A stretch of 64,000 nt of DNA from Blepharisma stoltei (lineage: Eukaryota > Ciliophora > Heterotrichea > Heterotrichida > Blepharismidae): the NCBI GenBank assembly GCA_914767885.1, contig CAJZBQ010000036.1, positions 1,054,001 through 1,118,000 of the forward strand. The letters are read 5' to 3'. The notes under the pieces are model-generated. The model was not told where the DNA came from and made no database searches. It worked only from the letters and a program-made list of their open reading frames with translations. The position numbers and the translations under genes are program-made. Positions 1 to 10,279 of this stretch are shown here, piece by piece (the first letter of the stretch is position 1; every line of letters starts with the position of its first letter).

Positions 1-8
1 AATAAAAA

Positions 9-2585
9 TTACTTGGGGTGGGATTGCAGTTTTTGGGCTGTAAAGTGCTTTTCGATTAATTTTTCAAGCAATATTTCTCACTCGTAGATGAATTTGAGAA
101 GCAAGTCTTCTTTTTGGATTTTTATTTCTTTGGAAAAATTTATTATATTGTAATCTTCTATAGACTTCATTATTGCTTCAATAGAAACCATGTGATCTTT
201 TGCAAGGTAATCGAAAAGAATTAGGATTTCCTGCTCTGTTGCCCAAAAGTTGGCTTTTTCTTTGGCTCATTCAGTAAATTCTTTATTTGTCACTAATATT
301 TAAATTACTGTGGTCATTATTTCCAGAAAGAGATTTTAGAGATTTTCCTGACTCCCCTTCCTTCGTAAGCGAATAAAACGATTGGAAATTCTATATTTTT
401 CAAGCAAAAACCTCCATCCACGAAGAATAATTTTTTATAAAAAAAATATTTTGATATATAAATGATAAGTACTATAATGAAATCTCGAGCTAGCTTACAT
501 TTTAAAAATAAATTTTTTAAAATGAACTTAATTTTTGTGAAATGGAGATTTTTAATTTAGAAAAAACTAAATATTTATATACAAAAATTTTTAAAAAAGC
601 AGCAAACTCCCTTCTTGAGCGAACAAAATTTTTCATTTTTTCATTGAGGAGGGGAGTGAGTTTTCAATAGAAACCTCAAGTCTGCAGAGCAAAATCAGTA
701 TAGAAGTATCAATAGGCAAACTAGCTGCCGATTCAGGACAGATATATTCAATTCTGCTCAAAATATTCTCACAGCTATGCCTGCAGTTATTTAAATTTGT
801 GTTCAAAAATTCATATAAATGTCCTAAACTCAGCAAATGATTATCTTCTTGATAAATTCTAAACATCTGGTTAATTTTAAGCACAAAAGTTTGACACTGA
901 ATTGAGGTGTGATGAGGAATTCCCATCATTTTCAAAAATAATCTGCTTTTATAATCTTTCTGTGAGCTTAGTATTTTTACTATTTCTACGGTATTAAAAG
1001 AAACTTCATCGGATTTTGAAAATCGGTCTATTAGCTCATATAGAACTTCAAAGCAAAAATCATTATCTCCATTTCCTTTGTCTAGAACTGATTGGAATAG
1101 TAAATGAGACTCAGGAATATTAAAGCTAGCTGGGATATCTGCCTGTGGAAAACTTATTTTTGCGAATGGGTGCAAAGAAATGGCAGGAGGATCAATTTCA
1201 GGAAATATAGCGAAATCTTTTATAGACCAAGCAGTTTGGATTTCTTTTTCTAATATCTCAGGAGATTTCCCAAGAATTTCAGCTATAGTCATGATGCTTG
1301 AAATATTGTTTAAAGTGACAACTTGTTTCAATTGCTCTGATTCAGCTTCAGTTATATAAGTATTCAGCTTGCTTACTATCTCATAGGCGAGAAAACAATT
1401 TTTTTAAAAAAAAAATTAACCCTCGCCATAAAAGATAATTAAATTTTTGCTCGCTTAAGGAAGGAGAGAAATTAGCATCCTATTCATCTCAATACATGAA
1501 GCTTCCTGCTTATCCATTTCAGTTAATTCTGCAATCCTTTGGTCTCTATTCGCAACAATTCCAAGTAATTCAGTTTTATCCTTTGTCAATACTTTTATTG
1601 TATTGGTTTTACTATTAATTTCTGCAGTAAGCTTAGCAATAGTTCTCTCATAATCACTTTGAAGCTGCTGTGTATATTTTAAATGCTCATCAGAAAGAAC
1701 TCTTACTCTTGCCCTTGTGCACTCCACAACTGCATTTATGCTTTCTTCATGCATTCTCATCAGCGTATCTAGTAGTTTAAGCATCAATCTCCATAGCATT
1801 TCAAGCATCATCACCTCATTATTACTATTTCCTTTAACCTTGATCCCTCTAAAAATATCTCTACAAATCCTGCTGTATTCTTTCAAAATTTCAATTAATT
1901 CTTCACTTTTATAGTTTTTCATACTTTTCAGTCCTAATTCCTTATAGTTTTGGATTTTATCCTTCAATATGTAATAAGTCCCCATGTTTCCTTTATCAGG
2001 AGGAATGCATTCTTTTCCATTAGAAATTTCTCAGTTTAGTTCTAAATCGAATTTCAAGGCATGTAAATGAGAAAAAGATTCAAGAAAGACCCGATACTCA
2101 TCTTCATCTAATTTAGAGAATTCAATTTCTTGTATAAAAGATTTAGTTGGGCTTGCGTCGTTAAGCTTAATAATAGAAAAATCTTCGGATTTGCCTTGGC
2201 GATTGTAATATCTATGGCTTCTGCTAACTGTATTAATATTTCTATCAGTTGAATATGCAGCAGATCCATGTGGTCTCATCACATGTAAATCTTGGCTTTT
2301 TGCGGAAATTAGAGCACCTTGTCGTGAGTTTGAAGTGGGCCTTGCTGAGCTTGGAGGAAAAGGATAGTGAAATATCTCATGCCCTGGCGATTTTCCTGGG
2401 CTTTGTGAATATGATCCGATTTTTGCAGGGGAGATTGAAGATTTGGATTTTTGATTTCTATAATTTCTAAATTGGCTGACAATGTCAATTTGTTCTGACT
2501 CCATATAGCTTTGCTGTGAAAGGTTTTTCGCATGCTTGATAAATGATTTTTTGCTACTTTCCGCTACAGAGTTTCTTAAATTCAT
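9..2585 (-). CDS. Coiled-coil protein of unknown function, interrupted by two IESs and one intron
   Basis: I do not recognise the family. The first ATG that fits begins MNLRNSVAES at 2585. The N-terminal third is rich in Ser, Pro and Gln and looks disordered. A Lys/Glu-rich helical stretch around 1500-1980 looks like coiled coil. Reading TGA as Trp joins the open frames at 2031. Two eliminated segments must go to keep frame: 1379-1474 and 352-656 plus one 3-bp repeat. A 16-nt intron lies at 293-308. After these removals the coding length is a multiple of three (about 718 residues), ending at a TAA near position 9. The C-terminal part (W-A-K-E-K, then F-W-A-T-E-Q-E) is plainly coding. The 1379-1474 junction is the least certain part of the model. 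Confidence 0.6.
293..308 (-). other. 16-nt intron
   Basis: GT-AG intron (gtaatttaaatattag on the minus strand). Removing it avoids an in-frame TAA and joins D-H to M-T-N-K in the coiled-coil gene. Confidence 0.75.
352..656. mobile_element. MITE-like IES (CTCCCC...GGGGAG, GAGCGAACAAAA family), TGA/TCA duplication
   Basis: Flanked by a direct TGA (TCA on the coding strand) at 349-351 and 657-659. Ends are CTCCCC and GGGGAG, with GAGCGAACAAAA next to the right end. The inner segment resembles other copies of this family (ttttgatatataa, then gaaatctcgagct). Removing it plus one TGA restores the reading frame of the coiled-coil gene. The junction contains no TA. Confidence 0.75.
1379..1474. mobile_element. 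Short IES, degenerate relative of the GAGCGAACAAAA family
   Basis: This 96-bp AT-rich insert carries GGCGAGAAAACAA at the left and CTCGCTTAAGG...GGAGAG at the right, which look like worn terminal repeats of the CTCCCCCC family. Excision between the TAs at 1377 and 1473 keeps the coiled-coil gene in frame. The exact boundaries are an inference. Confidence 0.45.
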
Positions 2586-2635
2586 TTTTAAAAAATTAAT
2601 GTTTTGGATAACTGTAATCAAAATTGTTAGTTTAA

Positions 2636-3127
2636 TTAGATGAAAAGATCAGGAGGTGCTATTTTTAAGGCCAATTTGGGACGATAAAAGCTAAGCTTTT
2701 CTTTAATTTCTATAATTTGGTTTATTATTCCTCTAAGGTTACAGCCTCCTATAATATTTGTGTCGTAGCTTAATAGCAGCTTTTTTGGGAGTGGTTTAGT
2801 ATCATATTTTTCAAGCTCTTCTTTAAGTCTGTTTTTTATATGTATAAATTGCCTTCCTCTTCTTTGGTTCCATTCAGCTGTAGCAGCATCGCATTGCTTT
2901 AAATATGTAGGCTTACCGAAAATATCGACTTCGCTCCCTATAAAAAGATCCCATTTCTCTACTGTTTTTCCCTGCAAGTTTGCTAATTTTTCAATAATCT
3001 GACTTTCATTGTTATCAATAGACACAAAAGCCACTTGTTCAACTGTATGAAAAGATAAGCTTATTATATGTTTTTCCTGTCCTTCCCATCACCAGCTTGT
3101 AAAGTTAAGATACTCTACTTCTTCCAT
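2636..3127 (-). CDS. Small conserved-looking protein, function unknown
   Basis: A 163-residue protein starting MEEVEYLNFTSWWWEGQEK; the middle Trp of WWW is a TGA codon. The middle contains G-K-P-T-Y-L-K-Q-C-D and a basic helix, and the C-terminus has G-G-C-N-L-R followed by a predicted helix. I recognise no catalytic motif. The start is the only ATG giving this full frame, just downstream of the eIF3d stop. It shares the minus strand with its neighbours, with about 50 bp on either side. Function unassigned. Confidence 0.6.
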
Positions 3128-3175
3128 ATTATTTTATATATTTATCACTAAATTTTTACTAAATTTGAAGTTAGA

Positions 3176-4660
3176 TTAATTGAATTTTTCTTCCTCCTTT
3201 TCTTGTTCTGTCATCGAATATATTCTAACAACTAATTTATTTGGATCTCTGATCAACAGATATTTTCCTTCAGGAGACTGCTTTAAAGTATCCACTATTG
3301 ATCTGAAAACTCCCCAGCAGTTCTGATAGTTCAAATTAAGATGCCCAGCAAGCTCAGGAGTCCTAAACGAGTGAACATAGAACAGCTCATGATTTCTCGT
3401 CCTGGAAAAGTTTTCTCTGCTTATAAATCCAAGCTTCACATATTCAGCCCCAGAAAGCAAGCCTCTTATGGCCCATTTTGATAATTTGCATGAGTTGTTT
3501 TTATACTCAGTTCCCAGGACTTGTCCTCTATGGCTTTCTAGCTGTGATCTATATCCTCCAGTTATTTTTGAGTCGTATTCATTGACAGCAAACACTTTTG
3601 CGTAAGAAATTTTGCTTTCTTCTCTAATATAAGCGTCGATTTCAGTTCTAACCACAACTTCAGTGTCGTCATAAAGTTTCCATTTTCTGTATTTATAAGC
3701 AATTGGAGCATGGCCTGGGGTTTCTGCATCAGTTGGGTGATCAGAGCCAAGACTTGACGGTGGAGGCCTTACACTTGCCAAAAAGAAAGCTCTGTTTACT
3801 CTTAAAGCTTCGTCCATCAGCTTTTTAGGATGCTTAGGGCTGTCTTCAGGCTCGTCTTCGTCAGGCATGTTTTCAGCTGCATTCTCATTAGCGGTGATTT
3901 TTTCTAAGGCGGAGTCGTTACTTTTGTCAAAAATCACTTTTCCGTCACTTTTTTTGGTGATCAAAACGTCCCATGGGTATACTGATCTTGTCATCGTCAT
4001 AATAGCTGCAAGAATTACATCAGTAATAAAGACCTGTCCAGCGTTATTTTCTATGAGTTCTCTCATAACAGGGTCTGCAGAAGTTGTCGAAACATTTGTG
4101 AAATTTGCTGGAGCCTCTGAGCCAGGAACAATAAATGAGTCTTCGTCTGTGTTCAGCTTGATTGGATTTTTTCTATATGAATTGTCCAGATTTTTATTAT
4201 ATTGGAACACAGAGGAGTATTGGCTTATGTCAATTGGCGCTGGAGGATCATATGACAGTTTGTCAACGTTTTGTTTGCCGAGTTCAGCTACAACTGGCCA
4301 TTCTCCTTTAATTGGCACAGAGAATTCTCTGAAGATCCTTTTTACAGGGACTCTTTGCTGAGGCTGAGCACTTTTCTGCTGTGGAGCAGTTGGTTGCCTT
4401 GCTTTCTGGGCTACAGCTTTATTCTGGAAAATTCCTCTTCTGCTCAATACCTTGCTTTTTGATTGAAGCTTATTCTCAACCAATGCAAAATCGCTGTCTT
4501 CTTCTTCATATTTGCTGACTTTTTGGGCAAAATCAATGAAATGTGTTAATTTGCCGATGTCATCAGTCGGATCTAGCCCTGGAATGCGAGAAAACATGGA
4601 TTTTGGTGGTGGAGGACAGACTTCAGATTCTTGAGTAATTGTGGTATGAGTGGCCTCCAT
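3176..4660 (-). CDS. EIF3D: Eukaryotic translation initiation factor 3 subunit D
   Basis: A 494-residue protein collinear with eIF3d. The N-terminal region has P-K-S-M-F-S-R-I-P-G-L-D and an R-R-G-I-F-Q-N basic patch. The central region has the family's characteristic S-V-Y-P-W-D-V-L-I and F-D-K segments. The C-terminal cap-binding-like domain has R-E-N-F-S-R-T-R-N-H and L-N-Y-Q-N-C-W-G-V. eIF3d belongs to the cytoplasmic eIF3 complex that recruits the 40S subunit; in other eukaryotes it can bind caps. The frame is uninterrupted, with no IES, intron or internal TGA. Family assignment rests on motif recognition along the whole length. Confidence 0.9.
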   Translation of the reverse strand: MEATHTTITQESEVCPPPPKSMFSRIPGLDPTDDIGKLTHFIDFAQKVSKYEEEDSDFALVENKLQSKSKVLSRRGIFQNKAVAQKARQPTAPQQKSAQPQQRVPVKRIFREFSVPIKGEWPVVAELGKQNVDKLSYDPPAPIDISQYSSVFQYNKNLDNSYRKNPIKLNTDEDSFIVPGSEAPANFTNVSTTSADPVMRELIENNAGQVFITDVILAAIMTMTRSVYPWDVLITKKSDGKVIFDKSNDSALEKITANENAAENMPDEDEPEDSPKHPKKLMDEALRVNRAFFLASVRPPPSSLGSDHPTDAETPGHAPIAYKYRKWKLYDDTEVVVRTEIDAYIREESKISYAKVFAVNEYDSKITGGYRSQLESHRGQVLGTEYKNNSCKLSKWAIRGLLSGAEYVKLGFISRENFSRTRNHELFYVHSFRTPELAGHLNLNYQNCWGVFRSIVDTLKQSPEGKYLLIRDPNKLVVRIYSMTEQEKEEEKFN

Positions 4661-5462
4661 TTATTATAATTTCATCTAAAGGCGGTTCTTTATAAACTGC
4701 CGAGGATTTTCATTTAATCAATAAAATAAACTGGACATAAAAACGAAGCTATCCTAATAAATTCATATTGAAATTTGAATTGACTGAATGGTTACCATTT
4801 ATAAAAAAAATCAAGTAATTCTGTTATATTTATGAGGATTTCTGTCTTTAAATAATGAAGTCAAGATAACTGTAGGATCCTAAATCACCAACCGAGCCGT
4901 TTTTATTTTATATTTGCAAGCTCTGTCCTTTAATTGGGTTTTATGTAACTCTTGAAGCGATAAATAATAATCCCCTCATTTGCTAGCATTGTAGCAATAA
5001 TCATAAAAATATTAACTCCCCCCCCCCCTCTCCGTGAGCGAACAAAACCATTAGAAAAATCGCCATTTTTTGACCAAAAAACCCACCCTCCGTGAGTGAA
5101 CAAAAATTTTTTTAATAGAAAAAATTTTAATGGAAAAAAATTTTGATATATAAGTGATAATTAGTATAATGAAATCTAGAGCTAATTCTGTTTTAATTTT
5201 AAACAAATTGCGTTTTAAAACATAAATTTTGCAAATTAAATTAATATTTGCTTCCCAATTTTTGCAAATTAGGATTTTTTTAAATTTCGAAAAAAAATAT
5301 TTTTTATAAAATTTATATATAAATTTTTTTTAAAAAAAAAAATTAAACCCCCCTCCGTGAGCGAACAAAATTTTTTTGTTCGCTCACGGAGGGGGGGGGG
5401 GGGAGTAAGAGAATTTTTTTAAAAATATTATTGGTATAAATTACAGTATTTAATAAAATTAA
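4661..5462. other. Intergenic region between divergent eIF3d and kinase genes
   Basis: AT-rich spacer between two divergently transcribed genes. It is mostly occupied by the MITE at 5016-5405. I see no further coding sequence. Confidence 0.6.
5016..5405. mobile_element. MITE-like IES, GTGAGCGAACAAAA family, TAA duplication
   Basis: 390 bp flanked by TAA at 5013-5015 and 5406-5408. The left end is CTCCC..CTCCGTGAGCGAACAAAA, followed after about 55 bp by a second direct copy of the terminal motif. The right end is a near-perfect hairpin, CCCTCCGTGAGCGAACAAAA then its reverse complement, closing with GGGAG. This is one of the best-preserved copies, in the eIF3d-kinase spacer. Confidence 0.85.
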
Positions 5463-6649
5463 ATGTCCGGGTTCAAAGCTTCTACTGACTGCTCTCCTTT
5501 TTCAGCTACTAACAGTGCTCTTGACAGCTTCACTGTTCTTAACTCCCCCCTCCGTGAGTGAACAAAAAAACTTTGTTCACTCACTTAGGGGAGTTTATTT
5601 TTTTTTTTAAAAAAAATCTAATTGTAAAAATTGGTAGCAAATATATAAAATTTATGCTTTAAAACAAATGTTTTCAAAATTAAGCAGAATTAGCTCGAGA
5701 TTTCATTATACTAAATATCACTTATATATCAATTTTTTTCTCATAAAAAATTTTTGTTCACTAACGGGTTTTTTTGGGCAAAAAAATAGCGATTTTTCCA
5801 ATGGTTTTGTTCGCTCCGGAGGGGGGTAAGAGACTCGAAAAAGGAGGGACATCCATCGTAAAGCTTGTTCAAAACCCCTCCACAAAAGATCTATACGCAG
5901 CTAAAATACTGAAAAACTCGTCCCGAAGCTACTCTCAAAACCTGCTGCTGTTCGAAAAAGAAGTGAATTTCCTTCGAAAGCTCTCACACAGCAAGATAGT
6001 CAAACTTTTAGACTATAAGACCAATGGAACCTATACAAAGAAAAACAATAAAGGTCAGTACTTTTGTACATACATTCTTATGGAGTACTGTCCTAATAAG
6101 GATATGCTAGACTTCGTAATGACTCAAAGGGCATTGCCAGAAAGCCAAGCGAGAGGATATTTCTGTCAAATTATTGAAGCATTAGAAGAATGCAGCAGGT
6201 CAGGTATATGCCATGGAGATCTCAAACTTGAAAACGTAATGCTTGATGAGAAGTACAATGCAAAACTTATAGACTTTGGGTTCTCAAAAGACACAAGTAA
6301 AGGTGAGCTAGCTGAATTTAATGGGACTGACTGTTACATGGCTCCAGAAATAAGAGCCAGGAAAAAGTACAATGGGACGAAAGCCGACGTGTTCTCAGCA
6401 GGCGTCGCTTTGTTTATTATGTATATAGGTGCCCCTCCTTTTGCAAGAGCCAGCCCAAATGATAGTCTCTACAAACTTTTGTTATTTAATAGAGAAAGAT
6501 TTTGGGAGGTCCAGCAAAAGAACTCACCTGATAAGACGATTACAAAGGAATTTAGAAGTTTAATAGAAAAATTACTGTCATTTAATCCAGGAAGCAGGCC
6601 AGATTGGAGCGCAATCAAAGATGATGAATGGTGTCGCCAAGACCTGTAA
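5463..6649 (+). CDS. Serine/threonine protein kinase (CAMK-like) with HGD catalytic loop
   Basis: A 299-residue single-domain kinase after removal of the IES at 5543-5826. The start MSGFKASTDC lies upstream of the IES; excision joins S-F-T-V-L-K to R-L-E-K-G-G-T-S-I-V, restoring the glycine-rich loop. Visible motifs: A-A-K-I-L (VAIK lysine), C-H-G-D-L-K-L-E-N (catalytic loop), D-F-G-F-S-K and Y-M-A-P-E-I. The usual HRD arginine is Gly, so it is a non-RD kinase, unlikely to depend on activation-loop phosphorylation in the usual way. The catalytic Asp, Lys and DFG are kept, so activity is expected. Without excision, translation from an in-element start would add unrelated residues. Confidence 0.85.
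5543..5826. mobile_element. MITE-like IES inside kinase gene, TAA duplication
   Basis: 284 bp flanked by TAA at 5540-5542 and 5827-5829. The left end is a hairpin (CTCCGTGAGTGAACAAAA then its complement); the right end is CCAATGGTTTTGTTCG followed by CTCCGGAGGGGGG. Removing it plus one TAA restores the kinase N-terminus in frame. Confidence 0.9.
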
Positions 6650-6717
6650 AAACTGTTTATATTAATTCTAAAATTTAGATAGCAAATTTAGAATATAATA
6701 ACTTTATATTTATTAAG

Positions 6718-7719
6718 CTAAAAGGAAGGCCAATAGGCGTTTGGATATCCAGGCTGCATTTGAGGCTGAGGATGGGGTGGATATTGAGGCATCAGGTTTC
6801 TGTTGTCTGAAATAAATTTTTGCGCAGCTATTGCTCCTAGTGGGGTGAATTGATTTGGATTGTGGGGTTGGACAGGGGGAGTGTTTTGGTACATTGACAT
6901 GACTTGGCTGATTTTTCGCTTCTTTTCCTCTTCTTCGATTCGTCTAATTTCAGCTTGATTTGGCACCTGGGGAAACATTTGCATTTGCTGAGGAAACGCT
7001 GGGACTGGGTTTGTTGTCATTTGCATTGGAGGAGGGTTTGGCATGAATGCAGTAGGGTTGTGCACTGGCTGAGGAGGTGGAAAAGAGATTTCCCAATGGG
7101 GATTTTGGACAAGTGGCTTGGGGTCATTTCTAATATCTCCATCAAGCAAATTCACACTGTTTACTTGAGGTCTAGGCTGAGGCTGAGGCTGAGATATCGA
7201 TTGTGAAGGCTGAGGTTTTGGCTGTGCCTGCATTGGCTGCTTTGGAGTATGATTTTGTTTTGGCTGTGGATTTCTTTCAGGTGAAGGAGCTATTTGCTTC
7301 TGAGGATTTATTGGAGCCCCTTTAACAACTCTTTCAACAATATCCTGCTCTCCTTGCTCAATCCAGAGCTTCCTTTCATATTTGTCACGTAAATAAACCT
7401 CAACAGAGTGGCTTGAGCTTGTTTCAGTTGGCTTTGAGTGGTTATGAGGCTTTTTCTTTTCCCAATAAGAATTTGCTATTTCGTTATCTAACGCTTCGAA
7501 AATTCTGAACATTTCTTCAGTCCATTTATCAAGGGTTACTGATTTCATCTTTGAGATGTGGGTTCCCAGCTTTCTGTGAAGTCCGCAACATCGAATACAC
7601 ACGAAAACTCCTAGAGAAATGCTTGCCCAACGTGGATTTCGGTTATCACACTCTGCACAAGCTCGGTTTCCTGGCTTGTTAAGAATTCTATTAAGCCTTT
7701 CCTGATAGTCCATTTTCAA
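6718..7719 (-). CDS. ArfGAP-domain protein (SMAP/AGD5-like)
   Basis: A 333-residue protein with an N-terminal ArfGAP zinc finger: C-A-E-C, 16 residues, C-I-R-C, then C-G-L-H-R-K-L-G-T-H-I-S, which includes the arginine finger (residues about 20-60). The S-V-T-L-D-K-W segment after the finger is typical of the family. The C-terminal two thirds is rich in Pro, Gln and Asn and probably disordered, as in coat-adaptor-binding ArfGAPs. Expected role: GTP hydrolysis on Arf GTPases during vesicle budding. A nearby second ATG (MDYQER at 7713) may be the true start. No IES or intron. Confidence 0.9.
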   Translation of the reverse strand: MKMDYQERLNRILNKPGNRACAECDNRNPRWASISLGVFVCIRCCGLHRKLGTHISKMKSVTLDKWTEEMFRIFEALDNEIANSYWEKKKPHNHSKPTETSSSHSVEVYLRDKYERKLWIEQGEQDIVERVVKGAPINPQKQIAPSPERNPQPKQNHTPKQPMQAQPKPQPSQSISQPQPQPRPQVNSVNLLDGDIRNDPKPLVQNPHWEISFPPPQPVHNPTAFMPNPPPMQMTTNPVPAFPQQMQMFPQVPNQAEIRRIEEEEKKRKISQVMSMYQNTPPVQPHNPNQFTPLGAIAAQKFISDNRNLMPQYPPHPQPQMQPGYPNAYWPSF

Positions 7720-8483
7720 ACCTTTTATAATGAAAAGTTTTTATAGTAAAAAGTCTCCTACAATATGCTTATATTCATTTAGTAAAGATATTTGTATTTT
7801 CCTATTATCCCTTTTTAATACAGTATTTTTTATTTTTTAATATATAATTTAATAAAATGCATTTTCAGATTTTATGGCATATTGACTTTTGGAAATATTT
7901 AAAAACCCAAATTACAAAAAATACTAATTTTCAATAATTAATTAAACTATTATTAAATCTGTTTTCAGCTGAATATCCTGAAAAACTTCCCTTCTTAATA
8001 TTTTAATGCAAAATTGCTTAATCCCATCTCCGAAGCTAACAAAAAAATTTTGTTCGCTCACGGAGGGGGGTTTATTTATTTTTTAAAAAATTTGTATTTC
8101 AAAATTTAAAAAAAATTCCAATTTGTAAAAATTGAAAAGCAAAAATTAATTTAGTTTGCAAAATTTTTATTGGCTGTTTAAAATCAAACAGAATTAGCTA
8201 GAGATTCATTATAATAATTATCACTTATATCAAAATTTTTATATTAAAAAAATTTTTGGGTTCGCTTACGGAGGGTGGAAAAATAGGGACTTTTCCAATG
8301 GTTCGTTCACTCACAGAGGGGGAGTTATAAAATCCTCATTTTTATATTTGATATTTGAAAAAAAATTCACCATGCAAAAATGTAACTGCTGATGTCTATT
8401 AACTTAACAAAAATAAAAAGTATATATAAAATAAACATCAATAATAAGCTTAGAATACAAATCTGGCAGTAACGATCTTTGGC
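7720..8483. other. Intergenic region between divergent ArfGAP and PP2C genes
   Basis: AT-rich spacer holding the MITE at 8021-8324. No additional gene is visible. Confidence 0.6.
8021..8324. mobile_element. MITE-like IES, TTA duplication, intergenic
   Basis: 304 bp flanked by TTA at 8018-8020 and 8325-8327. The left end ATCCCATCTCCGAAGCTAAC is worn, followed by a well-kept inverted copy TTTTGTTCGCTCACGGAGGG. The right end is GTTCGTTCACTCACAGAGGG with GGAG. Same family as 5016-5405. Confidence 0.75.
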
Positions 8484-9897
8484 ATGAATAAGATAAATGA
8501 GTTTCATGATTTTTTTTCTTATCTAATAACAAATATTAAAATGTATGGAAATATCCGAATTCATATGAATCCTAAAATTTTTGCTCAGCCAAATGAAGAA
8601 TTTCGTAAGCTCCCTACATGTTTTTTTAACGAAAAACAAGATTCTTCGCATTTGTCAGTTGATAAAAATCAAAATCTGTTGTCTAAGAGTATGAGCGAAC
8701 GTTACGAGATGGAAAAATTACCCTCAATTTCATCAAGGACAAGCAGAGAATCAGTAAATAAGTCAAATACAGATCTTAATTTACTCTTCAGTCATATTAA
8801 AAGAGCCCGAAAAAGAGAAATAACAAAGATCTCAACTAGCTATGGAGCTCGTATCATAAAAGCTTATGCTGCAAGCACAAACTCAGGTTTGGTGAAAAAT
8901 TGTAATGAGGACAAAGTAACAATAGTCAGAAATATAGTAAAGCCAAACTCAAGGGCATTAGAAAATTGGCCGCAGTCAGCTTTTTTTGGAATATATGATG
9001 GTCATGGCGGCTCATTGTGCGCTGAGTTTCTTAGTCCTATAACAAGTTAAATAAGAAATTTTGCAAAGTTAAAGTAGATAAAATAAAATATTTTTACGTT
9101 AAAATATTGAAAAATAATAGCTGCAGATATTTTGAAGATTTAATAACTGATGATTTTACTATTATTATAAGAGGAAAGTTAGAGACAATCTACACAAATT
9201 TGTAATTAATAACCCTCATTTCCCAAGTAACCCAGAAGAAGCCTTGAAAAGTGGGTTTTTGGAAGCTGAACAAAAATTCCAATGTTTTGCGAAAATGAGA
9301 GAAAATGACAAATCAGGAAGCTGTGCAATAGTAGTCTTGATCGTTGGACATACATGCTATATTGCTAATCTAGGTGATTCTCGTGCCTTGCTTAGCATTA
9401 ACCATGGAGAAAGAGTAGAGCAGCTTTCCAAAGATCATAAACCTACTGATACTATTGAAAGAAGCCGAATTCTTCGTGCAGGCGGAAACCTTTATAATAG
9501 CCTAAAACAAAGGAATGGGACTTCAAAATCAGGCGGCGTTGTCAGAGTTATTCCTGGAAGATTAGCAGTTTCAAGAAGCTTTGGAGACATTCATGCCAAG
9601 TTACCTGAATTTGGGGGTATTCCAAATGTATTAATATCAGTTCCAGAAATTACAAAATTCAATATTTCAGCAAGCAGTGACTTCCTTATATTGGGGTCTG
9701 ATGGACTGTTTGATAAGCTAAATAATCGAGAGATAGTGGAGTCTATTTGTCAGTCTACTAGAAGGCTTGAAACACATGATTTGCACTCTGCTTGTGGGAT
9801 TGCGATTGAAGAAGTCATAAAAGCAGCCATGGATAAGAATTCGTTGGACAATATAACAGGCGTCATTATAGCTTTTGGAGGATTAGAGAGCATTTAA
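8484..9897 (+). CDS. PP2C-family protein phosphatase (PPM)
   Basis: About 421 residues after removing the IES at 9034-9181. Metal-binding and catalytic motifs appear in order: I-Y-D-G-H-G-G, L-G-D-S-R-A-L-L, V-S-R-S-F-G-D-I, G-S-D-G-L-F-D-K-L and D-N-I-T-G-V-I-I. The IES falls right after Y-D-G-H-G-G...A-E-F-L; excision joins it to R-D-N-L-H-K-F-V, the expected helix. The first about 90 residues are a Ser/Lys-rich extension with no recognised domain, and the true start could be a later Met. PP2C enzymes are Mg/Mn-dependent Ser/Thr phosphatases. Confidence 0.88.
9034..9181. mobile_element. TA/TTA-bounded IES in PP2C gene
   Basis: Flanked by TTA at 9031-9033 and 9179-9181. AT-rich, with stops in frame. 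Excision reconstructs F-L-R-D-N-L-H-K at the correct place in the PP2C fold. Ends (GTCCTATAACAAG and GAGGAAAG) show little inverted symmetry. About 145-148 bp. Confidence 0.88.
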
Positions 9898-10279
9898 TAA
9901 TAAATGCTGGTGATAAATTAATTATTGACAAATTAAGTAGATTACTCTTGAATTTAAAAAAATAATTAAATAAAAAAATCATAAATATGCTTATTTTAGC
10001 ATAATTTCAGATGAAATTGTGATAGTTTTATATATTGTTAAAGAAAATTAATTTGGTGAATAATTATGAAATTTATTTGTAAATGTAAATCAAAATTAAT
10101 GAATTTTTCCAGTGAAATTTCATAATAATTTATTTTATAATTCACATAAATAATATTAATTTATCCTGAGACTCAAAAAAAATCAATAGGGTTTTTGCAT
10201 GAAGTAATTCTTCCAAATCTAATTGAATTAAGAAAAATGATGAGAATATCTAGTCTAAATATTTGAGCCACAATTATTA
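9898..10279. other. AT-rich intergenic spacer
   Basis: No gene or element is recognised between the PP2C stop and the next kinase start. Confidence 0.5.
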
